In this document: one piece after another, positions 1 through 8,952 of the stretch
How positions within the stretch are numbered: the first letter of the stretch is position 1
Layout of the letters: each line of letters begins with the position of its first letter
Origin: Lachnospiraceae bacterium
Lineage (GTDB): Bacteria > Bacillota > Clostridia > Lachnospirales > Lachnospiraceae
Length of the DNA: 64,000 nucleotides
Assembly: GCA_026169045.1 (NCBI GenBank)
Contig: JAPFDH010000030.1
Span: forward strand, 54,372 to 118,371
Direction: 5' to 3'
Position numbers and translations under genes: made by a program
Notes under the pieces: generated by a model
What the model saw: the letters and a program-made list of their open reading frames with translations, nothing else
Databases searched by the model: none
Told to the model about the DNA's origin: nothing

Positions 1-2
1 TG

Positions 3-461
3 ACAATATGTATTGAACTGGGACGAATACAAAAAATGCTTCCAAAACAGGAACGGGATATATCGGACAATGCTATGGTAATCACTCCGGCCTTGGATTT
101 TATCCAAACCCACTATATGGAAAATTTTTCAATTTCCGATCTTGCCGACATGTGTCATCTAAGTGAAACCCACTTTCGGCGTTTGTTTCATTCCATTATG
201 GGATATAGCCCTTTAGATTTTATTATCAGCACCCGCATTGATAAGGCATGTAATCTGTTACGTAGTACCGAACAATCGGTTCTTTCCATATCCGAACAGG
301 TTGGCTTTCATTCCATATCCAGCTTTAATCGGTGCTTTTCAAAAATTACCGGTCAGTCACCCAGATCCTGGAGAAATATGATTCATTCTGCCGATCGTGA
401 GACAAAAGAAAAACAGATTATTTTGGACTTTAACGGATGGACGCATCCGGAAAAATTATAA
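3..461 (+). CDS. AraC-family transcriptional regulator, C-terminal part (cut by window start)
   Basis: The frame is open from base 3 to a TAA at 459-461, so the start lies outside the window; the ATG at 36 is probably internal. The last ~100 residues form a double helix-turn-helix of AraC/XylS type: a first HTH around 'SISDLADMCHLSETHFRRLF' and a second around 'SISEQVGFHSISSFNRCF', followed by the usual 'KITGQSPRSWR' ending. The ligand-binding part is not visible, so the inducer is unknown. A strong hairpin with a T-run follows directly. The neighbouring genes point the other way. The family is secure; the regulated genes cannot be told from here. Confidence 0.93.
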   Translation, partial: TICIELGRIQKMLPKQERDISDNAMVITPALDFIQTHYMENFSISDLADMCHLSETHFRRLFHSIMGYSPLDFIISTRIDKACNLLRSTEQSVLSISEQVGFHSISSFNRCFSKITGQSPRSWRNMIHSADRETKEKQIILDFNGWTHPEKL

Positions 462-463
462 AA

Positions 464-502
464 AAACACCGTACAAAAAATAAATTTTTGTACGGTGTTT
501 TT
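464..502. terminator. Bidirectional rho-independent terminator
   Basis: A near-perfect stem of about 16 bp (aaacaccgtacaaaaa pairing with tttttgtacggtgttt) with a tiny loop, with A-run and T-run on either side. It lies between the convergent AraC gene and the small minus-strand gene and can serve both. Confidence 0.9.
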
Positions 503-514
503 ATCTTCACATTT

Positions 515-835
515 TTATTTTACAAATGTTATTTCTGCTTTTTTTGGCAATGCCAATTTGCATTCTACTTCAGCTGCTTTTATAATGCCCGCAATAACTG
601 GACAGGATGCATGTCCGGGAAAATGCTCTTTCGCATATTCGTAAAAAACTCCTTCTCCCGGTTTTTTCAGACACAACTCATAACTGTCAAACGTATCTCC
701 CACCGTCTGCAGCATTTCATTAACAGCCTTACAGGCAGATTCTATTTTTAATGTCACATCCAATCCATCTTCCGAAACAGCTTCCACTTCCGTTATTAAT
801 CCGCATATTCCCGGATCAATTTTTACTTTTGTCAT
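515..835 (-). CDS. Small conserved cysteine-containing protein, possibly DUF6951
   Basis: A 106-residue protein with a good ribosome binding site (AGGAGG, 9 bases before ATG). It has five cysteines, at about 11, 35, 55, 78 and 92, no signal peptide and no membrane segment. Features I see are 'KIDPGICG' near the start and 'SCPVIAGIIKAAEVE' near the end, which recall a short anaerobe-restricted family I remember as DUF6951; that name is from memory. No function is known to me. It stands alone between a terminator and a 230-base spacer. The spaced cysteines could bind metal, but nothing shows it. Confidence 0.75.
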   Translation of the reverse strand: MTKVKIDPGICGLITEVEAVSEDGLDVTLKIESACKAVNEMLQTVGDTFDSYELCLKKPGEGVFYEYAKEHFPGHASCPVIAGIIKAAEVECKLALPKKAEITFVK

Positions 836-982
836 AATCCACTTCCTCCTTTATTCTCTTGATTCTACATCACGATTATCTCATCTTTTTAAAGTTATCC
901 TTGTATTTTTTTTATATTTTTTGTTATTCCTATTGATATTCTTACATCGTTTTCTTATACAATATACGATAAAAACTCATTA

Positions 983-1031
983 AAAAGGTGCCGTAAAACC
1001 ACCTTCATCCGGTGATTTCACGGCACCTTTA
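983..1031 (-). terminator. Terminator of the first transporter operon
   Basis: Stem aaaggtgccgt / acggcacctttt with a 24-base loop that itself contains a small stem (accaccttc / ggtgat). On the minus strand it is followed by a T-run, and it lies 35 bases past the stop of the binding protein. Confidence 0.85.
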
Positions 1032-1065
1032 TTCTACTATAATTCAAACATTTTATGCTTACGAA

Positions 1066-2811
1066 TTATTCTGCCAGCTTAGTTGTCTGACCGTTTTCCA
1101 ATGCTTCTTTTCTTGCATCAATTACATCCTGATATCCTGCATCCAGATATTCCTGAACAGCTTCTTCATACTTCGCATCAAATTCTTCTGGAGCACACAT
1201 AGTCAACTCATCACGAAGCTGAATATAAAGTTCTGTCAAAGCTGTACTGTTATCTGTTTCAGCATCCAATACAGTACCGAAGTAGCAGTCAACAAGTCCT
1301 AAACCTTCTTCTGCCAGTTCTACACGAGTATTGTAGAATTCTAAGATCTGTTCTTTCAGTTCATCACTCTGTGGCAGATCAGACGGGAATGTCTGATCGA
1401 TGATCTGTTCTACTGTACCAGCATTTCTTGTTTCAATAACTGCACACCAGTAATCCTTGCTGTTGCTGTAACCCTGTGTATAGTCACCGCTGTAATCGGA
1501 AACGCTTACCGGAAGACCTTCTTCGTTATAGTTGAAGTTTTCACCTTCAATACCCCACTGCATTGTGAACAGGTTTTCTTCCTGGCTCATCCATTCCAGA
1601 TACATCCAAGCAGCCTTCAGTTCATCTTCTGTAGCTGTGGAGGAGAATCCGAGAATCATACCGAATGGGTTATCTGCACGCCATGCGCTTGTTTCACCGT
1701 ATACAGCATCTGCCGGCTGAATTGCCAATTTTCCGTCTGGATTCTGCTCATAGAAAGAAGTCAGGAAATCCATGTCAGCTGCAATATAATTATTATATGA
1801 ATAGCTCTTTCCGTTTACAAAATTAGCCTTTGCTGTTTCTGTATCCGTAATGTAGTATTCCGGATTAGAAATACCAGCATTATAATCTTCATTCTTCTGC
1901 TTTAACAGCTCTTTGTTTGGTTCCCAGCCAAGGGATGGAATATTGTAATCACCATACATTGCCCATTCTGTTTCATCCATTGGAAGTGTTCTGTAAGCAT
2001 GGTTCTGATCAGATCCTACACCAGTTAACATTTGCTGATCACCGCCTGGATGCTCACAAAGACCAGCTTCCATGATTTTTGTCATAGCATCCACATACTC
2101 TTCACGGGTAGCCGGTACATGGTCATATCCCACTTCTTCCAGCCAGTCCATACGAACAAATGTCTGATAAGAATAGTTGGTGTTGTAATATGGTCTTTCT
2201 GCAAATACGAAATATGTTTCACCATTGATTGCAGAATACTGTAACTGATCATTTTCCACCATATTGTTATAGTATGTAGGAGCTACTTCCTTAAAATCAT
2301 CTAAGTTAATAGTAGTAAGATATCCGTCATTTGCCCACTGGGAAACCTTTGGATAATCGTATTCCATCAAAATTGTTGGAAGATTTTCAGATGATGCCAG
2401 CAATGCATAATCTGTCATAACATCAGTACGTGTAATTGGCTCAAATTCTACTGTGATGTTATACTTATCACCAAAATTTTCCTGGATCCATTTTGTCCAA
2501 TAGTTATCGGATACATTTGGAACACCTTCCTGTCCTCTATCATAAACAGGAACTCTCAGTGTTACATTTTCAGCAAATGGTTCCCACTCTGCTGTTGCAT
2601 CTGCAGAATCTCCGCTTTCTGCCTTTGTTTCTTCTGCATCTTCTTTTTCTGTAGAATCTGCCTTTGTAGTATCTTCCTGTGCTTCTGTTGCCTTTTCTGT
2701 AGCTGCCGCAGTCGTTGTGGCAGAATCACTTCCACAGCCTGCCATAGCTCCAACTGCCATAGCTCCGACTAAAGCCATAGAAACTGTCTTACGAAGAGTA
2801 TTTTTTCTCAT
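1066..2811 (-). CDS. LplA-like extracellular solute-binding lipoprotein (oligosaccharide ABC transporter)
   Basis: A 581-residue protein with a lipoprotein signal: Lys/Arg-rich start, hydrophobic core, and a lipobox ending at Cys26 ('AMAGCGSDS'). A low-complexity Thr/Ala/Glu/Lys linker follows (residues ~30-70), typical of surface-tethered binding proteins. The rest matches the large (500-580 aa) LplA-type family that works with LplB/LplC permeases. The RBS AAGGAGG sits 8 bases before the ATG. It is the last gene of a minus-strand operon, 118 bases behind the LplC-type permease. It should capture an oligosaccharide outside the membrane. The sugar is not known; the nearby pectin-type enzymes suggest a plant cell-wall oligosaccharide. 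Confidence 0.93.
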   Translation of the reverse strand: MRKNTLRKTVSMALVGAMAVGAMAGCGSDSATTTAAATEKATEAQEDTTKADSTEKEDAEETKAESGDSADATAEWEPFAENVTLRVPVYDRGQEGVPNVSDNYWTKWIQENFGDKYNITVEFEPITRTDVMTDYALLASSENLPTILMEYDYPKVSQWANDGYLTTINLDDFKEVAPTYYNNMVENDQLQYSAINGETYFVFAERPYYNTNYSYQTFVRMDWLEEVGYDHVPATREEYVDAMTKIMEAGLCEHPGGDQQMLTGVGSDQNHAYRTLPMDETEWAMYGDYNIPSLGWEPNKELLKQKNEDYNAGISNPEYYITDTETAKANFVNGKSYSYNNYIAADMDFLTSFYEQNPDGKLAIQPADAVYGETSAWRADNPFGMILGFSSTATEDELKAAWMYLEWMSQEENLFTMQWGIEGENFNYNEEGLPVSVSDYSGDYTQGYSNSKDYWCAVIETRNAGTVEQIIDQTFPSDLPQSDELKEQILEFYNTRVELAEEGLGLVDCYFGTVLDAETDNSTALTELYIQLRDELTMCAPEEFDAKYEEAVQEYLDAGYQDVIDARKEALENGQTTKLAE

Positions 2812-2929
2812 AAGATTAACCTCCTTAACCTTTCTTTTGGGTTTTTCCCATCTATTTAATCGTTCTCTGCATATATCAGAAAACTTTTAAATATTCAAAT
2901 TTATCATTTTTTGTTTTATCAAAAAAACA

Positions 2930-3853
2930 TTAACCTTTTACTGCACCAATCATAATTCCCTTTACGAAATATTTCTGAAGGAATGGATAGATACAGATAA
3001 TTGGAATCGTTACAAACATAACGGATGCTGCCTGCAATACTTCCGGTGTACTGGTTACCGCAGCTGCCTCGGAAAGACTGGTTGTCTGTGCTTCTGTGGC
3101 AGATGCAACCATCTGATACAACTTATACTGAATCAGCTTTAAGGAATCTGAATTAATATAGTACATATTATCAGCATAAGAATTCCAACGTCCTACCGCA
3201 TAAAACAGAGACAGTGTAGCAATGATCGGTTTGGACAGTGGCATAACAATTTTAAACAAAATCTGGAAATTGGTTGCACCATCCAAAAATGCGGATTCCT
3301 CCAAACTATCCGGAATACTGGACTGGAAATATGTCTTCATGATCAACATATTATACGGAGAGTAGATTAATGGTAAAATCAACACCCACATCGTATCCAG
3401 CAACTTTAAATCCTTCATCAAAAGATATGCGGGAATCAAACCGGCACTGAAGTACATAGGAAACATTAAAAGGAATGTTAATAATGTTCTTCCCTTTAAA
3501 CGCTTCTTGGATAACGGATATGCCGCACATGTACATGCAATCATACCAAGTAATGTAAATATCAAAGTAACTACTACACTGTAGCCAAAGGAATATACCA
3601 TACTACCATCTTTAAACAGTGATACATAAGCATCAAATGTAATATCCACCGGCCAGAAGAATACCTGCTTTGCCACTACTGCCGTATTACTGGAGATGGA
3701 TTTTGCCGCCAGATGGATAAACGGAACAATACAGGAAAGACACAGGATTATTACAACCAGCATCATGACTGCATCGCTTAATCGGAATTTATTTATGGCT
3801 CTGCTTCCGCCGACTGATATTTCTTCTTCTTTATTTTTATCTTTTCTTGCCAT
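2930..3853 (-). CDS. LplC-type carbohydrate ABC transporter permease
   Basis: A 307-residue membrane protein with about six hydrophobic segments. The permease EAA loop is present ('DSLEESAFLDGATNFQILFKIVMPLSKP') and the end 'KGIMIGAVKG' is characteristic of this family. I place the start at the ATG 3853-3851, because GGAGG lies 7 bases upstream; an upstream in-frame start is possible but has no RBS. It lies 48 bases after the partner permease gene. No ATPase gene is in the operon, as is usual for Lpl/YtcP systems, which borrow a shared MsmX-type ATPase. Confidence 0.93.
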   Translation of the reverse strand: MARKDKNKEEEISVGGSRAINKFRLSDAVMMLVVIILCLSCIVPFIHLAAKSISSNTAVVAKQVFFWPVDITFDAYVSLFKDGSMVYSFGYSVVVTLIFTLLGMIACTCAAYPLSKKRLKGRTLLTFLLMFPMYFSAGLIPAYLLMKDLKLLDTMWVLILPLIYSPYNMLIMKTYFQSSIPDSLEESAFLDGATNFQILFKIVMPLSKPIIATLSLFYAVGRWNSYADNMYYINSDSLKLIQYKLYQMVASATEAQTTSLSEAAAVTSTPEVLQAASVMFVTIPIICIYPFLQKYFVKGIMIGAVKG

Positions 3854-3901
3854 CTTTAACCTCCATTTCTGCGAAACTAGCCGCATTTTTGTAAAAAAGG
3901 A

Positions 3902-4849
3902 TTATAACAGACCCTCTTCGCCAAGCATCTTCGCCACTTTATCGGACAATAATACCAAGATCAGACCTACCAGCGACTGGAACAGACCTACTGTCGTTGC
4001 CTCACTGAATTTTCCGCTATTTAAACCTCTTTCATAAATATATACCGCAAGCTGATACTGGAAATCTTTAACCTGGCTGTTTCCAAGAGCCTGCAGACGT
4101 TCCAGGTTACTGTTCATAACCTTTCCTAAATTCATAATCAACAATGTAACGATGGTTCCCTTAATTCCCGGAAGAGTAATATGCCACATTCTCTTCCATC
4201 TTCCGGCTCCATCGATCATAGCAGCTTCGTACAATTCTCCGCTGATACCCGTAATGGCGGCCAGATAAATAATGGTTCCCCATCCCATAGTCTGCCAAAC
4301 ATAAATCAATTCATAAGACACAGCCCAATGCCATTTCTCTGTCAAAAACGGAATTCCTTCATCAATAATTCCGGCATTCATCAAAATGATATTTACGACA
4401 CCGGTGCTTGGTTTGAAAATCTGATATGCAACACTTCCTACAATTGCCCAGGAAAGGAAGTGGGGCAGATATAAGATTGTCTGTGTCACTTTCTTGAATC
4501 TTGGAAATCTCAGTTCATTTAAAATCAATGCTAAAATAACCGGAACCGGAAAACCAAGGATTAAATCCAATAAATTAAATACAATGGAATTTCTTAACGC
4601 TTCCACAAATGTTTTATTATTGAATACCTTTATAAATGTCTCCCAACCTACCCATTTACTGCCATCATAACCTTTTGCCGGTTTATAATCCATAAATACC
4701 ATTCGTAAACCAGGATATGCAGCATAGTTAAACAGGAATACCAATATGATGGGGACTACCACTAATAAGTATAACTGCCAGTCTCTTTTGAATGCGTTTG
4801 CCCAAGTTACTTTCTTTCCGACTGGCATGGCCATCTTCCCTTTTGCCAT
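3902..4849 (-). CDS. LplB-type carbohydrate ABC transporter permease
   Basis: A 315-residue integral membrane protein with six predicted helices, first around 'LYLLVVVPIILVFLF'. The EAA loop is 'ELYEAAMIDGAGRWKRMWHITLPGI'. The ATG at 4849 has GGGAGG 8 bases upstream; the frame extends to a TTG further out without a better RBS, so I prefer the ATG. It is the first gene of the operon permease-permease-binding protein and pairs with the downstream LplC-type protein to form the membrane channel. Confidence 0.93.
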   Translation of the reverse strand: MAKGKMAMPVGKKVTWANAFKRDWQLYLLVVVPIILVFLFNYAAYPGLRMVFMDYKPAKGYDGSKWVGWETFIKVFNNKTFVEALRNSIVFNLLDLILGFPVPVILALILNELRFPRFKKVTQTILYLPHFLSWAIVGSVAYQIFKPSTGVVNIILMNAGIIDEGIPFLTEKWHWAVSYELIYVWQTMGWGTIIYLAAITGISGELYEAAMIDGAGRWKRMWHITLPGIKGTIVTLLIMNLGKVMNSNLERLQALGNSQVKDFQYQLAVYIYERGLNSGKFSEATTVGLFQSLVGLILVLLSDKVAKMLGEEGLL

Positions 4850-4942
4850 AAAACTATCCTCCCTACTTAGATTCAATCTGAAACAGTACTACAACAAATT
4901 ACTTTATTTCTTGTTCACAACTGTAACAAATCTTTTAACATT

Positions 4943-4971
4943 ATAATATGTATTTTTTGCGTTATTCTCAA
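4943..4971 (-). promoter_or_regulatory. Possible promoter of the first transporter operon
   Basis: On the minus strand TTGAGA, 17 bases, then TATTAT, about 95 bases before the permease ATG. The match is moderate and the region is AT-rich, so chance is possible. Confidence 0.4.
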
Positions 4972-5390
4972 CTCATTTTGCTATTAAAACTTATCAATTC
5001 CAATCATTTATTTTTTGTAGTCTATTTCAAATCCTTGTATTTTTTTCTTTTTTTTTACCAAAAATACTGTTTTTATAGTGATATATGCCCATTTTTCACT
5101 GTTATTCCACTATTTTTCCTTCTTCATTTGCTTTCATTTTGCATAGTATCCCTTTTTCTCATTCATTTTAACCGAAGCAGTACCAGCAAACGAAAGGTGT
5201 TATACATTTTTTATAGGTTCTTCTTTTATTTCATTCGTCAAAGTGAGCAATATTTGAATATTTTTATGCTTTTTTTCTATGTGGCAATTTTTAACAATCT
5301 CCTTTTTCTTTGTTCATATTTTATTCATATATGAACACATTTTTTTATCCTGTTCTCTGACCGCATTCTTCAAAACCTAAGTTTTCTAAA
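4972..5390. other. Long AT-rich intergenic stretch
   Basis: About 420 bases between the transporter promoter and the rubredoxin terminator. It is strongly pyrimidine-rich on the plus strand. The open frame across part of it has no RBS and a Phe/Leu/Ser-rich composition that mirrors the base bias, so I do not call a gene. It may hold regulator sites for the transporter operon. Confidence 0.6.
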
Positions 5391-5448
5391 ACAAAAAAAC
5401 AGCGTTCCCTCATCCGAAGCATACTGCCTCAGACAAAAGAACGCTGTT
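5391..5448 (-). terminator. Terminator of rubredoxin gene
   Basis: Ten-base perfect stem aacagcgttc / gaacgctgtt with a 31-base loop; on the minus strand it is followed by seven T. It lies 38 bases past the rubredoxin stop. Confidence 0.88.
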
Positions 5449-5485
5449 CTTTTACCACTCAGTCAAACATAATTGTAACTGTTTT

Positions 5486-5644
5486 TTATTCTTCTACAAA
5501 CTGATCTTTGCCTACTCCGCACAGAGGACAAACCCAATCTTCCGGTACATCTTCCCACTTTGTTCCTGCTTCTACGCCGTTGTCTGGATCTCCAACTGCT
5601 TCATCATAAACATAACCGCAAACTTCACATACGAATTTTTTCAT
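5486..5644 (-). CDS. Rubredoxin
   Basis: A 52-residue protein read directly from the minus strand. It has the two iron-binding knuckles of rubredoxin: 'CEVCGYVYD' near the N-terminus and '[11 protein letters not shown]' near the C-terminus, with the conserved 'DPDNG' and 'WVCP' between them. The start ATG at 5644 has AAAGGAG 7 bases upstream. Length matches the family (50-54 aa). It carries one Fe(Cys)4 centre and passes single electrons, usually in oxygen or peroxide detoxification in anaerobes. It has its own promoter and terminator, so it is monocistronic; no partner reductase is adjacent. Confidence 0.97.
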   Translation of the reverse strand: MKKFVCEVCGYVYDEAVGDPDNGVEAGTKWEDVPEDWVCPLCGVGKDQFVEE

Positions 5645-5720
5645 TGCAAATAACTCCTTTCATCAACTGACACAATTAAATGTTGTATCGCTAGTCAGAC
5701 AATTATTTCTGTCTTTTAAA

Positions 5721-5749
5721 TATATATCATATTGTTTCCAATATTACAA
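5721..5749 (-). promoter_or_regulatory. Promoter of rubredoxin
   Basis: Minus strand TTGTAA, 17 bases, TATATA, about 77 bases before the ATG. Spacing is ideal and both boxes are close to consensus. Confidence 0.5.
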
Positions 5750-5779
5750 TCCGTTTTTCCCCTTTTCCTCATAACTTTT

Positions 5780-5944
5780 GTAACAGTTCAGCCATAGGGC
5801 TGTGAAGAGAGAGAAAATTATGCTCGCATAATTTTTCGACCGGTCAGACCTATGAGCTGAGCGCCTGTAAATGAGTAAAACAGTGGCGATAGCCACAATA
5901 AGCACACAGTGCGGTTTTACGAATGGCGCTGGCTGGCCTGTTAC
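5780..5944. repeat. 165-bp repeat with inverted ends, copy 1
   Basis: The ends are inverted (TAACAGTTCAGCC on the left, GGCTGGCCTGTTA on the right) and the interior closely matches 41808-41973. Shared interior landmarks are 'gtcagacctatgagctgagc' and 'gcggttttacgaatggcgc'. The internal long hairpin that is perfect in copy 2 is worn here. Flanking TA dinucleotides fit a TA-targeted MITE. There is no coding content. Its right end supplies the stop codon of the adjacent AraC gene. Confidence 0.85.
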
Positions 5945-6810
5945 TGACTTTTTCGATAAACAGAAGGGGATTCACCACAAATTTCCCGAAACACATTGGA
6001 GAAATAATTGGAACTGGAAAAGCCTACACTTAATGCAATTTCCGTAATCGAAAGCTTCGTATGACGCAGTAAAATTTGTGCTTCATGAATTCGCAATGCA
6101 TTAATATACTGATTCACATTTTGTCCCATATTGCGTTTAAAAATATGACTGATGTATGAACGGCTACAATTGCAAAACACGCATAAGTCATCGATCGTAA
6201 TGGGTTCCCGATAAAATCGTTCCAAATAATTTTGTATTTTATTAAGTACAGAATGATCTTCTTGGTTTTGCTGTACATGCAAATGAGGATATATTTCCTG
6301 CTGCCTGATATATAAAAGTTCCAACATCGCTGCCAGATGAGTTATAAGAATCTCCACTTTTTGTTTCTCCAAAATAGTATTTCTGAGATAACGCTCATAA
6401 TTTTCTTTTATTATTTTGCTATTCTGATGATATCGGTTTGCCTGTTTCGAAATTTTTTCCATTGCCTTTTCTCTGTCACACCGATATCCGCTGACACTGA
6501 TAAATCCCATTATTGTTTCCCTACACTTAATGGGAACCACATACTCTTCTACACCCCATGGACACATACCAAAAAGAATGTTATTTTCCAGTTCTTTACA
6601 TACTTTCTCTTGGTGCCGGATACACCCCTCCCAGACATCTTTCCTGTTCTTCAATTGAACGCAATAAGGATTTCGATGCATACGAAACGGAAAAAGTGCT
6701 GACGTAAAGGGGCCTGCTATTGATCCAAAATCATGAACGGAAATCTGAAGCTGAAAGGTATTTTCCAAATAGTTCATATATTGGATCATCTGATTTATAT
6801 ATTTCTGCAT
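5941..6810 (-). CDS. PocR-domain AraC-family regulator (module 1)
   Basis: A 289-residue protein. The N-terminal ~150 residues form a PocR sensory domain: 'NPYCVQLKN', 'FGMCPWGVEEYVVPI' and 'IMGFISVSGYRCD'. The C-terminal ~100 residues are an AraC double HTH ('ITIDDLCVFCNCSRSYISHI' and 'SITEIALSVGFSSSNYFSNV'). I choose the ATG at 6810 because it lines up with the start of its paralogue at 57034; the frame also opens upstream from a TTG. It follows the FAD oxidoreductase gene by 32 bases on the same strand. The final Gln codon is followed by a TAA that belongs to the end of the 165-bp repeat, so the C-terminus may be trimmed. The ligand is unknown. Confidence 0.92.
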   Translation of the reverse strand: MQKYINQMIQYMNYLENTFQLQISVHDFGSIAGPFTSALFPFRMHRNPYCVQLKNRKDVWEGCIRHQEKVCKELENNILFGMCPWGVEEYVVPIKCRETIMGFISVSGYRCDREKAMEKISKQANRYHQNSKIIKENYERYLRNTILEKQKVEILITHLAAMLELLYIRQQEIYPHLHVQQNQEDHSVLNKIQNYLERFYREPITIDDLCVFCNCSRSYISHIFKRNMGQNVNQYINALRIHEAQILLRHTKLSITEIALSVGFSSSNYFSNVFREICGESPSVYRKSQ

Positions 6811-6842
6811 TAGCGTTCCATACACCTCCAAAGTATGTGCTG

Positions 6843-8636
6843 TTATCGCAATTCCATACTGTAAATTCTTACCAGTTTACTTCCCCATGTCTCTTGAGGA
6901 ATCATTTTAACGCGTTTTACAATCTTATTCAACGGAATTTTAACCATACGTTGATAATTATCGGTTATTTTTGTTTCCATCACCCAGATTCCATTTCCAT
7001 AATCAACCCACACTTCAAATTCTTTCACAATCGTGGGCGGCACAGTTACTGCCTGATCATCCATAAACCGATTACAAACCATAGGATAATTTTTCACATA
7101 CCATTTTTGTTCTTTCCATTCTTCCCGATTCAGATCACTGTCAAAAACCAGACGCAGATAAAATGCCTGTTCCGCTTTTGGTAATTCAATCACAACTTCC
7201 TGATTCATCTCTCCGACCCACGCATGATCTACTCCATCCACTTTTCTTTCCAGCCCATCAATCAGGATACCGGCATCTTTCCCATCAGAAGAAATTGATG
7301 CCCCCTTCATGATCCATGATGGTTCCAACCGATTCCAAGGAAGATAGTTTCCATCTTCCATTAAACTTTGTTTTAATTCATTCATATGCCTGTTATAAAC
7401 GCCTCTCGGTGTAGTCTTTTCTCTAACCGCAATAACCGCTGCATTTCCTACGGCATGTCCCAACATTGCGCAGGTAGCCATTACCCTTGTACTGGACATG
7501 GCTGTATGGGTTACACTAATATTTCTTCCGGCAAAAAAAAGATTCTCAATATTCACAGAATACAGACAACGATATGCAATACCATAAGGAGAAGGTGCCG
7601 GATGCCAGATGGTAGGAACCTCTCTGGTATGAAATCCATCCGGATCATGATCATCCATCGTCCATCCTCCATAAGCAATCAAATCTTCAAACTGTCCTTT
7701 TGCTTCCACATCATGCTGGGTCATAATATAATCTCCCACATAACGTCTGCTTTCCCGTTTCCCCGGCAAAAAACCCATCCATTCCAAATCCCAGGTGTCT
7801 GCATCCACCTCGTTTCCATTCTTAATAAAATCCCATACTCCATATGCAATGCGAATTAATTCATCCCGAATTTCTTCCGTATCATGAATCGTATCCTGAG
7901 TTCCGCCTATTTCCATCCACCAAAAATTATCATCCGTCCATGCCTTTTTGGATGACAGCTTTAACCGATAAGGAAAATCCTCTTTTGTATACCGTCTGGC
8001 CCACTTTGGCGCAATAAACGTTACAGGTTTCCCGGTATCACGCGCCTGCATTAAGCAGGAAAGTCCCATGGTTTTTAAATCTCCTTTTTCAGGAGCAATA
8101 TTTTCCTGAAACTCATCGCGCCCTTCCCGTCCTACACGATAAACCGCCCCGGTCAATGGTGCCAAAACACTGTCACCCGAACAGTCCGCATAAAATGTAG
8201 CTTCTACCCGATGAAATGTCTGGCTCGTCGTCTGCCATCCGGTTATGGAACCTATTTTATCTCCATTCATAACCGCATCCATACAAGAACAATTCAACAA
8301 AAGAGTAATATTATCCTCTTCTTTTACTTTTTCCCACAAAATACTGTCCCAAATAGAAAAATTCATATTGGGATTACGATAGATATTTTCCAGCGCAAGT
8401 TCCTCCATAATCCCTGTTTCTCTCATATCCTTACCGCCTGCTCCGCGAATCCACATCCGGATTTCACTGGAAGCATTTCCCCCTAATACCGGACGATCCT
8501 GCATTAAAACCACTTTTATTCCCCTTCTGGCTGCTGCAATTGCTGCACACATTCCCGAAAGTCCGCCTCCAACGACACATAAATCTGCTTCATGCCTCTT
8601 TATCGGAAATCCTGTTTTTTCTTTTTTTTCCACCAT
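6843..8636 (-). CDS. FAD-dependent oxidoreductase with C-terminal beta-sandwich domain (module 1)
   Basis: A 597-residue protein with no signal peptide. Residues ~15-45 are a dinucleotide-binding fold ('ADLCVVGGGLSGMCAAIAAA', then 'VVLMQDRPVLGGNASSEIR'), matching the FAD_oxidored (PF12831) group. The late FAD motif 'NLFFAGRNISVTHTAMSSTR' lies at ~385. Residues ~430-597 look like an F5/8-type beta-sandwich, giving a longer protein than the 432-aa paralogue at 58044. GGGAG lies 10 bases before the ATG. The PocR-AraC gene follows in the same operon. Members of this group occur often in sugar-use loci, but the substrate is not established. Confidence 0.88.
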   Translation of the reverse strand: MVEKKEKTGFPIKRHEADLCVVGGGLSGMCAAIAAARRGIKVVLMQDRPVLGGNASSEIRMWIRGAGGKDMRETGIMEELALENIYRNPNMNFSIWDSILWEKVKEEDNITLLLNCSCMDAVMNGDKIGSITGWQTTSQTFHRVEATFYADCSGDSVLAPLTGAVYRVGREGRDEFQENIAPEKGDLKTMGLSCLMQARDTGKPVTFIAPKWARRYTKEDFPYRLKLSSKKAWTDDNFWWMEIGGTQDTIHDTEEIRDELIRIAYGVWDFIKNGNEVDADTWDLEWMGFLPGKRESRRYVGDYIMTQHDVEAKGQFEDLIAYGGWTMDDHDPDGFHTREVPTIWHPAPSPYGIAYRCLYSVNIENLFFAGRNISVTHTAMSSTRVMATCAMLGHAVGNAAVIAVREKTTPRGVYNRHMNELKQSLMEDGNYLPWNRLEPSWIMKGASISSDGKDAGILIDGLERKVDGVDHAWVGEMNQEVVIELPKAEQAFYLRLVFDSDLNREEWKEQKWYVKNYPMVCNRFMDDQAVTVPPTIVKEFEVWVDYGNGIWVMETKITDNYQRMVKIPLNKIVKRVKMIPQETWGSKLVRIYSMELR

Positions 8637-8670
8637 AATCCTGTACTCCCATTACAATTTTTATATTATA

Positions 8671-8867
8671 TGATGCCCGGGTCAAAAGGTCTGAATCCAC
8701 ATGAGCTTACTCATAAGTGGATGAAAGACCTTGGACCCCGACCCGATATGAGCATAAAAGTGGGATATATATCCCACGATATGCGAATATTGGGCAGGAT
8801 TGTGAGAGTGCACAGCACGGAACAATCCGCAGGCATCATAGTTGGGAAGTTTTGACCCCCAACATCA
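8671..8867. repeat. MITE-like element, 197 bp, TA-flanked
   Basis: Ends are inverted: TGATGcccgGGTCAAAA on the left and the reverse complement TGATGttggGGGTCAAAA on the right. A TA lies directly outside each end (8669-8670 and 8868-8869), as expected for a TA duplication made by an IS630/Tc1-mariner-type transposase. The interior carries the perfect palindrome gtgggatatatatcccac. Short open frames inside it translate to peptides I recall being annotated as hypothetical proteins in many Lachnospiraceae; they are artefacts of the repeat. Confidence 0.82.
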
Positions 8868-8911
8868 TAGTATACTATACTGCATTTTTTCCTTCCTGAC
8901 TTGCACGAATG

Positions 8912-8936
8912 TGCACTATTTTACAGGTATCGTGCA
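8912..8936 (+). promoter_or_regulatory. Putative PocR-AraC operator, site 1
   Basis: TGCA, 17 bases containing ATTTTACA, then TGCA. The same 25-bp layout occurs at 56911 and 57923, upstream of the paralogous module. It lies 276 bases before the FAD oxidoreductase start, with the MITE in between; without the MITE the distance would be about 77 bases. The motif points away from the gene, unlike sites 2 and 3. Confidence 0.6.
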
Positions 8937-8952
8937 AATATTTCTATCATTC

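Noticed and set aside
4948..5334. A 128-codon plus-strand frame rich in Phe, Leu and Ser
   Set aside because: It follows from the pyrimidine-rich base bias, has no RBS and lies in a control region.
8717..8899. A 60-codon plus-strand frame reading 'MDERPWTPTRYEHKSG'
   Set aside because: It lies almost wholly inside the MITE, has no RBS and reflects the repeat rather than a gene.
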